Positions 41,502 to 50,354 of a DNA stretch of 64,000 nt are shown piece by piece; position 1 is the first letter of the stretch, and the number at the start of each line of letters is the position of its first letter. The notes beneath the pieces were generated by a model, which saw nothing but the letters and a program-made list of their open reading frames with translations, was not told the DNA's origin and ran no database searches. Origin of the DNA: Ectobacillus antri (GTDB lineage: Bacteria; Bacillota; Bacilli; Bacillales; Bacillaceae_G); contig NZ_RIAV01000009.1 of NCBI RefSeq assembly GCF_003852715.1, forward strand, positions 46,256-110,255, given 5' to 3'. Made by a program: the position numbers and the translations under genes.

Positions 41502-42119
41502 ATGAAAGAGCACCTTGCTATATTCAACGAACAGCAGCAAAAAATAGGAACGGCCACAAGAGAAGAGGTACATCGCCTTGGTCATTGGCATGAAACCTTT
41601 CACTGCTGGTTTTTAAGAAAAGAAGAGGACGAATATTACATTACTTTTCAAATGCGAAGCTCTCTCAAGCAAGATTATCCGAACTTACTAGATATTACAG
41701 CAGCCGGTCATCTGCTGGCACACGAAACTGTCCAAGACGGCTTGCGTGAGGTAGAAGAGGAGCTCGGAATCACACTATCCTTTGAAGAACTTCATTCTCT
41801 AGGAGTCATTCTATACAATGTGACAACAGATGCGTTCATAGATAGAGAAATTTGTCATGTGTTTTTATACCTTTACGAAGGTATGCCTCGTTATGAGTTA
41901 CAGCGCGAAGAAGTAAGCGGTCTATTGGAAGCAAAGTTTACCGATTTTTACGCATTTTGTCGCGGTACAAAAGAAATCCTTATCCTATCTGGTTTTCTAG
42001 AAGATACGGAAGGGATACGAACAGAAGTAAATATGACCGCAAACAAACAGGCGTTTGTTCCGCACGAAGACACGTATTTACTAAAAGTCGCTTCGCGTAT
42101 CGCAAAATTTATAAAATAG
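41502..42119 (+). CDS. Nudix hydrolase, YfcD/IDI-like
   Basis: The 205-residue protein has a Nudix domain (residues ~30-165) with box core REVEEELGI and the preceding AAGHLLAHETVQDG. The start HLAIFNEQQQKIGTATR is like the YfcD/isopentenyl-isomerase-like Nudix group, whose substrates are poorly known. GAAAGGGGGATACATC precedes the ATG. It ends at a strong hairpin. Confidence 0.86.
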   Translation: MKEHLAIFNEQQQKIGTATREEVHRLGHWHETFHCWFLRKEEDEYYITFQMRSSLKQDYPNLLDITAAGHLLAHETVQDGLREVEEELGITLSFEELHSLGVILYNVTTDAFIDREICHVFLYLYEGMPRYELQREEVSGLLEAKFTDFYAFCRGTKEILILSGFLEDTEGIRTEVNMTANKQAFVPHEDTYLLKVASRIAKFIK

Positions 42120-42120
42120 A

Positions 42121-42155
42121 AAAACAGGCATGGCTATAAAGCTGTGCCTGTTTTT
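42121..42155 (+). terminator. Terminator after Nudix gene
   Basis: AAAACAGGCA pairs with TGCCTGTTTTT around an inner TGGC..GC stem. Confidence 0.85.
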
Positions 42156-42165
42156 CTATGGAAGA

Positions 42166-42246
42166 TCAGCTCTTTAAATAGGTTAACAACTCGTCGGCAG
42201 GCGCGAGGTTTCCATAAGTCGTGACGCATTTCCTTTTATGGTTCAT
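42166..42246 (-). CDS. Possible 26-residue peptide or gene remnant
   Basis: The frame starts MNHKRKCVTTYGNL and ends DELLTYLKS, with a weak GGTGG seven bases upstream. The protein-like composition and low-GC flanks suggest a remnant of a longer gene or a small peptide. Nothing else is seen in 42156-42326. Confidence 0.3.
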   Translation of the reverse strand: MNHKRKCVTTYGNLAPADELLTYLKS

Positions 42247-42326
42247 AATACCACCAATCTCTTATGATGTATATATTTATCAAGTGGTTGAGATAGCAGA
42301 AATTATAACCCATCTTTTAGCTTAGA

Positions 42327-42351
42327 AAGCCGCTCGTTGTAAAAGCGGCTT
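42327..42351 (-). terminator. Hairpin after pectate-lyase-fold gene
   Basis: AAGCCGCT/AGCGGCTT eight-pair stem 21 bases beyond the stop of the minus-strand gene, with only a short T run. Confidence 0.5.
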
Positions 42352-42372
42352 CTGTAGTGATTTTTATATATG

Positions 42373-43962
42373 TTAATCTACAAAAATATGTTGCTTATAT
42401 CCACGAGCATATACATCTTTCATGAAAATAGGCGTGTATGAACGCACCGCATATTTCCCGTTTTCACGAATGACATTGATAGCCTCTAACTTCACATCCT
42501 CTACAGCTTCACCTACGTATACCGCACTAAGAGCAGAATTACGACTTCTCATATGCTGCACCGTCACCCGATCTGCACGCTGCAGCCCGCCAAATATTTT
42601 AAGGTCTGTACTAGCACTCTTGAAATTTTCGATATATATATTGCTTAAAACGATGTCCCGCGCTCGATACTGAACAGCAATGACCGGTTGGTTTTGATAA
42701 TCATATGCGGGATTTCCAAGCAGTGTAAAGTTATGAACAACTACGTTTTGGTAGGCCGAAATGACCATTCCGCGCTGTTTTGAATTCTTGTAAAGAGGGG
42801 TACGAACAGGCTCAATCGCAACCAGATTTACTGCCTTGATGTAATACGCTGTTTTTGATGGTGGATCTGTGCCGACATGATGCCCGATGTGACGAAAGTT
42901 GTATGAACGGTTGTCATGCAGTGAGATATGCCCAGCAATGACGACATCAGATGCTGCGGACGAATTGTGGTGTGCTTTGACTTCCACACCGCCAAAGCAG
43001 CGCGCGGTAGAGTTGTGTAACAGCAATACATGTCGGGAGCCGTCGTCCACTTCAATACCATTCGAATTAGAAAAGCCGCTTTCATGTGAACGTCCACTCG
43101 GATCGCACATATGACAATTCGAAATACAAACATAATCACTGTGATGTGTCGTAATACCATCATCACCAAAACCATATCCATTCAAGCCGTCTAGCCATAT
43201 ATAACGACTGCCGCCACGCGCGCGCTTGCCATCTCCTTCGTAATTATAGCGAGTGGACGACACATCAAAGCAATGCAGGCCTGGATTAATTGCCTCTACA
43301 TCCTTTATCCATCCGTACTTTACATGTGCCAACGTCACACAGCTGGACTGGTTGTTGCCGCTGCTTGTTTTCTCATCGCTGCTAAGTCGTTCTATACTCC
43401 AGTCTAAGGTCATATTTCCAATATAGATATTTCGATTTCCTCGTCTATGATGCATATTCGTTACGAGGCGCATATCTTTTGAAGCTTTATTATGAAGTTT
43501 TATTATCGTGATCCCTTTTCCTTCTCCTACCAAATACGTCCAAGAGGGAAGCCGAATCCCTTTTGTAACAAATATTCCCTCTGGTATGATGACCTTTACA
43601 CGACCGTTTCCGATCGCCTGTTGAAATGCTTTCGTACTATCTGTTATACCGTCTCCAATTGCCCCAAAGTCTGTAACATGAACTGTAGGCATATTTGTAA
43701 ATGCCTGATATTCGCGATCGAGCTCATTCATCCAGCTTGGCTGGGTAGAGGAAGTAAGTGCTGTCACAGGCTGTGCGTTCGTTGTAAAAGGAGAACAATA
43801 GCTGTACATTTTATCCCATGTGGAGAGAGTGGGATTTTTATTTGGCAAAGCATCAAATAAGACATTTACCTGGGCAAGTGCTTGCTCTGTTGTTTGGTTT
43901 TGATACAAAAGCTTGGCAAGAAGCTCCCGATTGTTATATGGATTATGATACGTATCGAGCAT
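42373..43962 (-). CDS. Pectate-lyase-superfamily protein
   Basis: The 529-residue protein has an N-terminal helical region (residues 1-90) and then HVTDFGAIGDGITDSTKAFQQAI, the start signature of the Pectate_lyase_3 beta-helix, which continues to the end with many N/D/G-rich turns. There is no signal peptide, so it may act in the mother cell, on the spore or be released by lysis. Motifs overlap those of the prophage tailspike (GDGITD). AGGATGTGATGG precedes the ATG. Confidence 0.82.
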   Translation of the reverse strand: MLDTYHNPYNNRELLAKLLYQNQTTEQALAQVNVLFDALPNKNPTLSTWDKMYSYCSPFTTNAQPVTALTSSTQPSWMNELDREYQAFTNMPTVHVTDFGAIGDGITDSTKAFQQAIGNGRVKVIIPEGIFVTKGIRLPSWTYLVGEGKGITIIKLHNKASKDMRLVTNMHHRRGNRNIYIGNMTLDWSIERLSSDEKTSSGNNQSSCVTLAHVKYGWIKDVEAINPGLHCFDVSSTRYNYEGDGKRARGGSRYIWLDGLNGYGFGDDGITTHHSDYVCISNCHMCDPSGRSHESGFSNSNGIEVDDGSRHVLLLHNSTARCFGGVEVKAHHNSSAASDVVIAGHISLHDNRSYNFRHIGHHVGTDPPSKTAYYIKAVNLVAIEPVRTPLYKNSKQRGMVISAYQNVVVHNFTLLGNPAYDYQNQPVIAVQYRARDIVLSNIYIENFKSASTDLKIFGGLQRADRVTVQHMRSRNSALSAVYVGEAVEDVKLEAINVIRENGKYAVRSYTPIFMKDVYARGYKQHIFVD

Positions 43963-44002
43963 TCCATCACATCCTGTTTACATATTTCCAACACTATTAC
44001 AA

Positions 44003-44697
44003 AACGTGACGGAATAATCTATGCAGAGATTTCTGCTGACATCACCACAAAGGATGTTGCTAAAGCATCAGCTGATTTACAAAAAGATGTTAATGCGTTA
44101 GAAAAACCAAAAACAGTTGATGTTTCCTTTGGAGGCGTAACAGAGCAAATTAATGAATCCTTTAAGCAGCTTGGCTTGGCAATGCTAGCGGATGTTGCGA
44201 TTGTTTATTTCGTACTGGTTATTACATTTGGGGGTGGCCTGGCGCCATTTGCCATTTTATTCTCATTGCCGTTCACGATCATTGGTGCGCTTGTTGCTTT
44301 ACTGATTGCTGGTGAAACTATCAGTGTATCTGCGCTGATTGGTGCACTCATGCTCATTGGAATTGTTGTAACAAACGCAATCGTTTTAATCGACCGCGTG
44401 ATTCAAAAAGAAAAAGAAGGACTATCCACACGTGAGGCATTGCTGGAAGCAGCCGTTACACGCGTACGTCCTATTTTAATGACTGCCATTGCGACTGTGG
44501 GCGCGTTGATTCCACTTGCAATTGGTGCAGGGCGGCGGTTTGATTTCAAAAGATCTTGGTGTTACCGTTATCGGTGGACTTATCAGCTCTACATTACTAA
44601 CACTTATCATCGCACCTGTTGTGTATGAAGTACTCATGAAGATTCGCAATCGTAAACGAAAACAAACTGTATACTTTTTGTTATTTGTTATAATGTG
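44003..44697 (+). pseudogene. swrC: SwrC-type RND transporter remnant
   Basis: The frame from ~44003 (RDGIIYAEISADITTKD) matches the C-terminal periplasmic and membrane parts of Gram-positive RND exporters (VDVSFGGVTEQI, ALMLIGIVVTNAIVLIDRVI). The first ~700 residues are absent. A single extra G near 44530 shifts the frame (GAGG-GLISKDLGVTVIGGLISS continues in frame +1 to 44697). So the gene is both truncated and frameshifted. Confidence 0.88.
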
Positions 44698-44715
44698 AGA
44701 AAGGGAGTGATATAC

Positions 44716-45642
44716 ATGTTTGAAGTAAAGCCCTATCCGGAGTTTTCGTGGTCGATGAGCCGACATAAAACCTTTTTTACGTGTAGACGTAAGTATGCTT
44801 ATCAGTATTATGTTTCCCATAACGGTTGGCGGTTTGATGCGCCGCCAAGCGCACAAGAAGCGTACTTTCTGAAAAAACTGAGCAACCTCCCCATGTATGT
44901 CGGAGATGTGCTTCACCAGGTGATACATACATTAATAACAAACTATCGCGGCAAACCACTGCCGCCTCTTGCAAATATAGAAAAGCATGTTCGTGACAAG
45001 TTGAATCAAGCTTATAGGTATTCACAAAATCAGCAGCTTTGGCACCAAAAGCCGAAAGATGTACCACTTTTACGTGAGCTGGTGTATGGAGAGACACCAG
45101 AAGCTTCCGCTATTTCTGACATTACTGCCCGCTTACAAGCTTGTTTGGAGCATCTCTACCAAAGTACGAGCTTTCAAGATATTATGCAAGGGAAGCATAT
45201 CCATCTGTACGAATCGGAGCAATTCCATTCGTTTCGATTAAACGACATTAAGGTTTTCGTGGTAATGGATGTCTTATATGAAAATGAAGCACGCGATATC
45301 TGGACCATTACAGATTGGAAAACAGGAAAAGAAACAGAGGAAGATCGCAATCAGCTTGCTTTGTATGCAATGTACCTGCATGATACCTACCATATTCCGC
45401 ACAACAAAATTGAAATTCGCAATGAATACTTGGCAACCGGATGCAGCCGAACGCATGCAGTGGAGGTTGAGGATTTAGATCAGGTGCATGATATGATGCT
45501 GCTAAGTGTTGGGCAAATGCTTCAGTATGTAGAGGATGTAGAACGCAATAAACCGATTGATTTATCTTTATTTGAAAAGCAGGAGCACCCGCAAAAGTGT
45601 GCGTCTTGTAATTTTTTAAAGATTTGCCAGCCATCACCTTAA
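44716..45642 (+). CDS. RecB-like PD-(D/E)XK nuclease with Fe-S cluster
   Basis: The 308-residue protein is a stand-alone nuclease of the PDDEXK_1/AddB-Cas4 group. Motifs are GDVLHQVIH (residues ~59-67), D185 in VVMDVLY, D200-W-K202 in ITDWKTGK, and QLALYAMYL (QxxxY). Four cysteines, C23, C295, C298 and C304, have the spacing of the AddB/Cas4 iron-sulfur cluster. ATG 44716 follows AAAGGGAGTGATATAC. It may process DNA ends in repair; no helicase gene lies beside it. Confidence 0.88.
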   Translation: MFEVKPYPEFSWSMSRHKTFFTCRRKYAYQYYVSHNGWRFDAPPSAQEAYFLKKLSNLPMYVGDVLHQVIHTLITNYRGKPLPPLANIEKHVRDKLNQAYRYSQNQQLWHQKPKDVPLLRELVYGETPEASAISDITARLQACLEHLYQSTSFQDIMQGKHIHLYESEQFHSFRLNDIKVFVVMDVLYENEARDIWTITDWKTGKETEEDRNQLALYAMYLHDTYHIPHNKIEIRNEYLATGCSRTHAVEVEDLDQVHDMMLLSVGQMLQYVEDVERNKPIDLSLFEKQEHPQKCASCNFLKICQPSP

Positions 45643-45743
45643 GTTATATTGAAATAATTTAAAAATTGTATAACACCGTTATTTTTTTCATAACAAATAT
45701 AATTTACTATACTAAAAAAATAACGACATGAGGATACACAGCA

Positions 45744-45905
45744 ATGAAATTGATTTCTTGGAACGTAAACGGTCTGCGCGCTTGTGTGCGCAAAGGCTTT
45801 TTAGACTATTTTTATGAAATGGATGCAGATATATTTTGTATCCAAGAAACAAAGCTACAGGAGGGACAAATCCATCTGGAATTAGATGGATACTACCAAT
45901 ATTGA
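45744..45905 (+). pseudogene. exoA: exoA (exonuclease III) N-terminal remnant
   Basis: The frame starts MKLISWNVNGLRACVRKG, the exact N-terminus of ExoA/XthA enzymes, and ends with a stop after ELDGYYQY at codon 53. The domain continues ~200 residues in intact homologues, so only the first strands, the catalytic Asn and the Glu of QETK remain. The rest of the gene is not present downstream. The promoter and an upstream ribosome site (GAGGATACACAGC) look normal. Confidence 0.85.
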
Positions 45906-45927
45906 ATAAAAGAGGAGGCGTCTAAAA

Positions 45928-46077
45928 ATGATACGTTTATTTCGTTTGCTACTTATCAATCCGAAAAGAAGGAAAATAAGTCATGAACAAGAAATACATA
46001 AAGTATCTTCATACCAATCCTTAATCAGGAATGAGAAACGGGGGCAAATATGGAAAATCTTTTGTTTACACATATGA
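45928..46077 (+). CDS. Possible 49-residue basic protein
   Basis: The frame starts MIRLFRLLLINPKRRK behind AGAGGAGGCGTC. It is basic, with a short hydrophobic start. It overlaps the DinB gene by 28 bases. It could be a real small protein or out-of-frame material left at the exoA truncation. Confidence 0.4.
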   Translation: MIRLFRLLLINPKRRKISHEQEIHKVSSYQSLIRNEKRGQIWKIFCLHI

Positions 46078-46529
46078 AAACGGTAAGAAGCATCACTGAA
46101 AATCTCATGGCGCAAATACCTGAAAGCTTAGCTGATATCGTACCGGAAGGTTTTAATAACAGCATCCGCTGGAACCTTGGTCATATTCTCTTTGTACAAG
46201 AACGCCTTGTTTTTGGGGCAGCCGGTGAAACACTTCAAGTACCTTTACAATATGAGGGATTATTCGGAGCTGGTACAAAGCCAGCAGATTGGCAAGAAAC
46301 ACCACCTTCCTTTGCACAATTGCTTGCCGAGAGCAAACTGCAGCATGAACGTATTCAAACCTTTATGCCAGAGCGTCTGGAGGAAAAGATTCCTGGACCG
46401 TTTACAAATCGTTCCGGCATGACATTTCATACCATTGGTGAAACATTTTTATTTAGTTTCTATCATGAGGCACTGCATGTTGAAACGATTAAAAGAATAT
46501 ATCGTACGATTCAAGAACATAACGATTAA
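46050..46529 (+). CDS. DinB-family metalloprotein
   Basis: The 159-residue protein is a DinB/YfiT four-helix bundle. Likely metal ligands are His in WNLGHILF (~residue 48) and two His in YHEALHVETI (~residues 139 and 143). The family includes thiol-dependent S-transferases. AACGGGGGCAAAT precedes the ATG. Confidence 0.85.
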   Translation: MENLLFTHMKTVRSITENLMAQIPESLADIVPEGFNNSIRWNLGHILFVQERLVFGAAGETLQVPLQYEGLFGAGTKPADWQETPPSFAQLLAESKLQHERIQTFMPERLEEKIPGPFTNRSGMTFHTIGETFLFSFYHEALHVETIKRIYRTIQEHND

Positions 46530-46532
46530 CAG

Positions 46533-46563
46533 AAAAACACACGCTATTACAGCGTGTGTTTTT
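46533..46563. terminator. Bidirectional terminator DinB/EamA
   Basis: AAAAACACACGCT and AGCGTGTGTTTTT form a perfect 13-pair stem. It has a run of five T on each strand, so it can serve both converging genes. Confidence 0.88.
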
Positions 46564-47455
46564 CGCCTTCTATCTCAGCTTCTGTATTATGTCCTCGCGC
46601 AATAATGACAAGTAAAGCGCCGAAAAGAACGCACATTCCGCCAAGCATTTGCCATTGTGATAAGCGCTCTCCAAAAAATACGGCCGATAAACCGATGGTA
46701 ACAAGCGGCTCGATCATAGAAAGGATTGAGGACTTGGTAGAACCAATGAGCGACAACCCCTTAAAGAATGTAAGCATGGTCATAACAGTTGAGATGAAAA
46801 CAATTGCCGCTACAGGAAGCCAAACCCGCCAGGAGAAGTCTATAGAAAGGGTACCTTGCCAGATACTCACCCCAAACAAAGAGGCGGCTGCAAATAAAGC
46901 GATGTAAGCACTTGTTACAATAGGCGATACTGCCTGGAGAACACGGTTGCTGTAAACAATGTATAAAGAATATACGACCGCGGCTGCTATCGCATATATA
47001 ACACCTCTCATATGGAGTACATCAAAAGAAGCACCGAGCACCAGCACAAGTCCACCCAATGATAACGCGATTGCTGAGATCGTTTTTCTTGTAATTACTT
47101 CTCCTTCTAACATAAAAGATAACAACGTTACAAAAATAGGAAACATGTATAAAAGCAGTGCTGCAAGCGAAGAAGGTATGTACTGGATAGATGAAAAATA
47201 CGTTAATGATTGAATTGTATACAATCCACCTCCCAATACGATAAGACTTGCACATTCCTTTCTCTTTATCTTTACACGAAGCTTCTTCATTGTACTGTAT
47301 AAGAAAAAGAGCATAGCAGCGAATAAAAAGCGAAAAAATAACAGGGCCGTCACGTGAATGCCACCTTCATACGCATACAACGCAAAAATGGGCATCATAC
47401 CAAACCCAATCGCAGACAAGATAATGAATATCACACCAAGATAATAACGATCCAT
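46547..47455 (-). CDS. EamA/DMT-family transporter
   Basis: The 302-residue protein has ten transmembrane helices in two EamA repeats (residues ~4-140 and ~148-290), with the typical PSSLAALLLYMFPIFVTLLS and SMIEPLVTIGLSAVFFGERLS. ATG 47455 follows GGGGGG at 47461-47466. Substrates of this family are small metabolites; the exact one is unknown. Confidence 0.9.
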   Translation of the reverse strand: MDRYYLGVIFIILSAIGFGMMPIFALYAYEGGIHVTALLFFRFLFAAMLFFLYSTMKKLRVKIKRKECASLIVLGGGLYTIQSLTYFSSIQYIPSSLAALLLYMFPIFVTLLSFMLEGEVITRKTISAIALSLGGLVLVLGASFDVLHMRGVIYAIAAAVVYSLYIVYSNRVLQAVSPIVTSAYIALFAAASLFGVSIWQGTLSIDFSWRVWLPVAAIVFISTVMTMLTFFKGLSLIGSTKSSILSMIEPLVTIGLSAVFFGERLSQWQMLGGMCVLFGALLVIIARGHNTEAEIEGEKHTL

Positions 47456-47584
47456 GCTTACCCCCCTTATCATTACATGATTTTTCCATATAGTATATCA
47501 TTGCGGCACGCCTGATATATACATCTGTTTTGAAAAAGAGTACAATAAAAGCATTGTAAGCATACATAGAAAGGAACGAACACA

Positions 47585-48211
47585 ATGAAACTAAAAGCAT
47601 TTCTCTATTCACTGTGCCTCATGTTATTTCTCGTGGGCTGTTCAGATAGGGACAAGCCTAAGACAGAAACCGTCAAAAAAATCAAGGTAGATAAAAATCC
47701 AGTAGTAACGATTGTCATGGAAAACGATAAACAAATAAAAGCAGAATTATATCCAGATATTGCCCCAAATACAGTCTTAAACTTTATCTCACTGGTGCAA
47801 AAAGGATTTTATGACGGTACAACGTTTCATCGTGTCATTCCCGGTTTTATGATCCAAGGCGGCGATCCTACTGGAACAGGAACAGGTGGTCCTGGTCATA
47901 CCATCAAAGGGGAATTTACAGCTAACGGTTTTAAAAATAATTTAAAACATCAAACAGGTGTGCTTTCTATGGCAAGAGCAAACGATCCAAACTCGGCAGG
48001 TTCGCAGTTTTTTATTATGGTGGCAGATGCCTCGCAGCTGGATGGAGAATATGCGGCATTTGGAAAAGTCATTGAAGGTATGGATGTTGTCAATGAAATT
48101 GTTAATGTAAAGCGTAATAGTGTAGATAAACCCCTAACCGAACAAAAGATGAAAAAGGTCACTGTTGAGACATTCGGATTTAAATACGATAAACCCGTAA
48201 TTAATGAATAA
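47585..48211 (+). CDS. Cyclophilin-type peptidyl-prolyl isomerase lipoprotein
   Basis: The 208-residue protein has a lipobox LVGC (Cys19) and a cyclophilin domain (residues ~38-200) with FHRVIPGFMIQGGD (catalytic Arg), GVLSMARANDPNSAGSQFFI and FGKVIEGMDVV. It probably helps fold secreted proteins on the outer side of the membrane. AGAAAGGAACGAACACA precedes the ATG. Confidence 0.92.
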   Translation: MKLKAFLYSLCLMLFLVGCSDRDKPKTETVKKIKVDKNPVVTIVMENDKQIKAELYPDIAPNTVLNFISLVQKGFYDGTTFHRVIPGFMIQGGDPTGTGTGGPGHTIKGEFTANGFKNNLKHQTGVLSMARANDPNSAGSQFFIMVADASQLDGEYAAFGKVIEGMDVVNEIVNVKRNSVDKPLTEQKMKKVTVETFGFKYDKPVINE

Positions 48212-48244
48212 AAAACGCAGGATGAGGCTCCTGCGTTTTTTTTT
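48211..48244 (+). terminator. Terminator of cyclophilin gene
   Basis: AAAAACGCAGGA-TGAGGC-TCCTGCGTTTTT, then more T. Confidence 0.92.
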
Positions 48245-48333
48245 GTTCGTTATGTCGTATTGTGATAAAGAAATGAATTGCGTTCCGGAGTACTTCATAC
48301 TACAATATGATTTTGCAGAAAGGAGCGAAAGTG

Positions 48334-49029
48334 ATGAAATTATTTGATATATTACTTATCCTACTGAGCTTTCTTCTTCCAATTGCAGGCTATATAAAAC
48401 AATTTCCAATGACGTTATCTATTTTTATCGGTGGTCTGTTATTTGTAACGAGCATAGGAAGTTACATGACAAAGCGTACTTCTTCTCGTTTCTGGAGCTG
48501 GATCACATACAGTGCGTTTGTGACAAACATATTCGTACTTCGTGACACATTTGTCACGGTAGACACCCTTATATCTCATGCGAAAATCGCTGCCTGTGTC
48601 GCAATCATTTCGTTTGTGTTCAAATTCCGCACGTACGCCGTTACAGGTGCTTTGCTTGGTTTATGGGGAGCCATTCTGTGGGATATTAAGGAAACACAGT
48701 CATTACTTACATTGCAAAATATGTTAAATACGTTTACAACAGAAAGACTGTATGTACTACTTATGATTGGCGGCTTTTTGATTGGTGGTTTATTAAGCCC
48801 TCGCAGAGACGAAGAACCCAAGAAAGAAAGGGGAAAAAAGAAACGGAAACGCTCCAGTTATCGTATTTCCTTACCTCGCTTACCCAAGTTGCCAAACATT
48901 CATATACACAAAAAGAAGCCTCTTAGCCGGCAGAAACAAGAACCGAAAGAAATGGATTCTACTATCAATACTGTAGATAAACAACTAGAAGGACAAACAC
49001 GTATGGAGAGAAGAAAATATCGCTCTTAA
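48334..49029 (+). CDS. Hypothetical membrane protein with basic tail
   Basis: The 231-residue protein has five or six transmembrane helices (residues ~3-155) followed by a soluble, strongly basic region (KKERGKKKRKRSSYRISLPRLPKLPNIHI) and a Gln-rich end. ATG 48334 follows AAAGGAGCGAAAGT; an in-frame ATG at 48307 has no ribosome site. Function is unknown. Confidence 0.68.
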   Translation: MKLFDILLILLSFLLPIAGYIKQFPMTLSIFIGGLLFVTSIGSYMTKRTSSRFWSWITYSAFVTNIFVLRDTFVTVDTLISHAKIAACVAIISFVFKFRTYAVTGALLGLWGAILWDIKETQSLLTLQNMLNTFTTERLYVLLMIGGFLIGGLLSPRRDEEPKKERGKKKRKRSSYRISLPRLPKLPNIHIHKKKPLSRQKQEPKEMDSTINTVDKQLEGQTRMERRKYRS

Positions 49030-49056
49030 AAAGAACGCAACAGTTGCGTTCTTTTT
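49028..49056 (+). terminator. Terminator before arsR
   Basis: AAAAAGAACGCAA-CAG-TTGCGTTCTTTTT, a perfect 13-pair stem. Confidence 0.92.
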
Positions 49057-49070
49057 ATATTTATTATTAT

Positions 49071-49128
49071 TTGACAGTACAACCTCATTATCACTATACT
49101 TAACCATATGGTTAAGTATAGTGATAAT
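49071..49128 (+). promoter_or_regulatory. arsR promoter inside a 42-bp perfect palindrome
   Basis: TTGACA (49071-49076) and TATACT (49095-49100) are 18 bases apart. The 42-bp perfect palindrome 49087-49128 covers the -10 box and is centred exactly on the junction before the ATG. Its two 21-base halves match without error. The transcription start should fall at or next to the ATG. Confidence 0.85.
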
Positions 49129-49419
49129 TACTTGGATGATGTGTTTTCGGTATTAGCAGATCCGACTAGAAGAAGCATTCTTGAAATGCTTGCAGATGGA
49201 GAGAGGAGTGTTACAGAACTGGCAGCTCCGTTTGACATGTCGCTTCCAGCAGTGTCTAAACACTTAAAGGTGCTAGAGCAAGCTAAACTCGTTTCGCAGC
49301 GCAAGGAAGGCAGAACTCGCTATTACTGCTTGCGTGAGCATGCATTGAATCCAGCATGTGAATGGATGAATCGCTTTCAAAAATTATGTGCGTGGAAGCG
49401 GCTATTTAAACGGAAATAG
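49108..49419 (+). CDS. ArsR-family repressor, likely leaderless
   Basis: The 103-residue winged-helix protein has VFSVLADPTRRSILEMLADGERSVTELA and the recognition helix MSLPAVSKHLKVLEQA. No metal-binding Cys box (ELCVCDL) is present, as in ArsR proteins that act on ABC export operons. There is no ribosome site upstream, and the promoter places the transcript start at the ATG, so the mRNA is probably leaderless. It is followed by an ABC-2 exporter operon, which it likely represses. Confidence 0.88.
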   Translation: MVKYSDNYLDDVFSVLADPTRRSILEMLADGERSVTELAAPFDMSLPAVSKHLKVLEQAKLVSQRKEGRTRYYCLREHALNPACEWMNRFQKLCAWKRLFKRK

Positions 49420-49436
49420 AATGAGAGGTGCATACG

Positions 49437-50354
49437 ATGGAACCCATCATACGGGTACAAGGTCTTGTTAAAACATATGGCGACTTTCAGGCTGTCAAAG
49501 GCAATACGTTTGAAGTACAAAAAGGAGAAATTTTTGGATTGCTTGGACCAAACGGCGCCGGGAAAACAACAACGTTAGAAATGCTTGTTGGGCTAAGAAA
49601 GCCAGATGCTGGTACAGCTACGATTGCAGATTATGATATTGTTACAGACTTGCAAAAAGCAAAAGAAGTAATTGGTGTACAGCTACAATCTACCACATTA
49701 TTCGAATTGTTAACTGTCGAAGAAATTTTACATCTATATGCCAGCTTTTATCCGAAGCATGTTTCCATTCCAGATTTAATTGAAGATATGCTGCTGACAG
49801 ATAAACGAAACAACCGGATTAAAGGACTATCAGGTGGTCAAAAACAACGCCTTGCTATTGCTTTGGCACTTGTTCACGATCCGCTGGTCATCTTTCTAGA
49901 TGAGCCAACAACAGGACTGGACCCCCAAGCTAGACGTACATTATGGGATATTGTTTTGCGTTTAAAAGAGCGGGGAAAAACTGTTATGCTGACTACCCAC
50001 TATATGGATGAAGCTCATGTGTTATGCGACCGCATTGCGATTATGGATCAAGGTACATTGATTGCTCTAGATACACCAAATGAGCTCGTCAAACAATTAC
50101 AGTCAAGTAGTGCAGTGCAATTTCGTTTTGGTGAAGAACATACAGTGGACCTTGCTGCTATAGATGGTGTAAAACAAATAGGCTCACAAAAAGATTTTCA
50201 TATTTTATATACAGATGATTTACAAGCAACGCTTACAAGTCTCATTGCTTTTGCTGCGCAGCATGACCTGCAGCTCCTTGACTTACAAACAAGAACGGCG
50301 ACACTTGAAGATGTGTTTATACATATGACAGGAAGGAGCTTGCGAGAAGCATGA
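49437..50354 (+). CDS. ABC-2 type exporter ATP-binding protein
   Basis: The 305-residue ATPase has Walker A GPNGAGKTT, signature LSGGQKQR, Walker B VIFLDEPTTG and switch H in LTTHYMDEA. A C-terminal extension (residues ~225-305) is usual for DrrA/NatA-like drug or peptide exporters. ATG 49437 follows GAGAGGTGCATAC. It overlaps the permease by ATGA. Confidence 0.94.
   Translation: MEPIIRVQGLVKTYGDFQAVKGNTFEVQKGEIFGLLGPNGAGKTTTLEMLVGLRKPDAGTATIADYDIVTDLQKAKEVIGVQLQSTTLFELLTVEEILHLYASFYPKHVSIPDLIEDMLLTDKRNNRIKGLSGGQKQRLAIALALVHDPLVIFLDEPTTGLDPQARRTLWDIVLRLKERGKTVMLTTHYMDEAHVLCDRIAIMDQGTLIALDTPNELVKQLQSSSAVQFRFGEEHTVDLAAIDGVKQIGSQKDFHILYTDDLQATLTSLIAFAAQHDLQLLDLQTRTATLEDVFIHMTGRSLREA

Noticed and set aside
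42156..42326. Riboswitch or leader RNA
   Set aside because: Only a possible 26-codon frame and low-GC DNA are visible; no conserved riboswitch core is recognisable.
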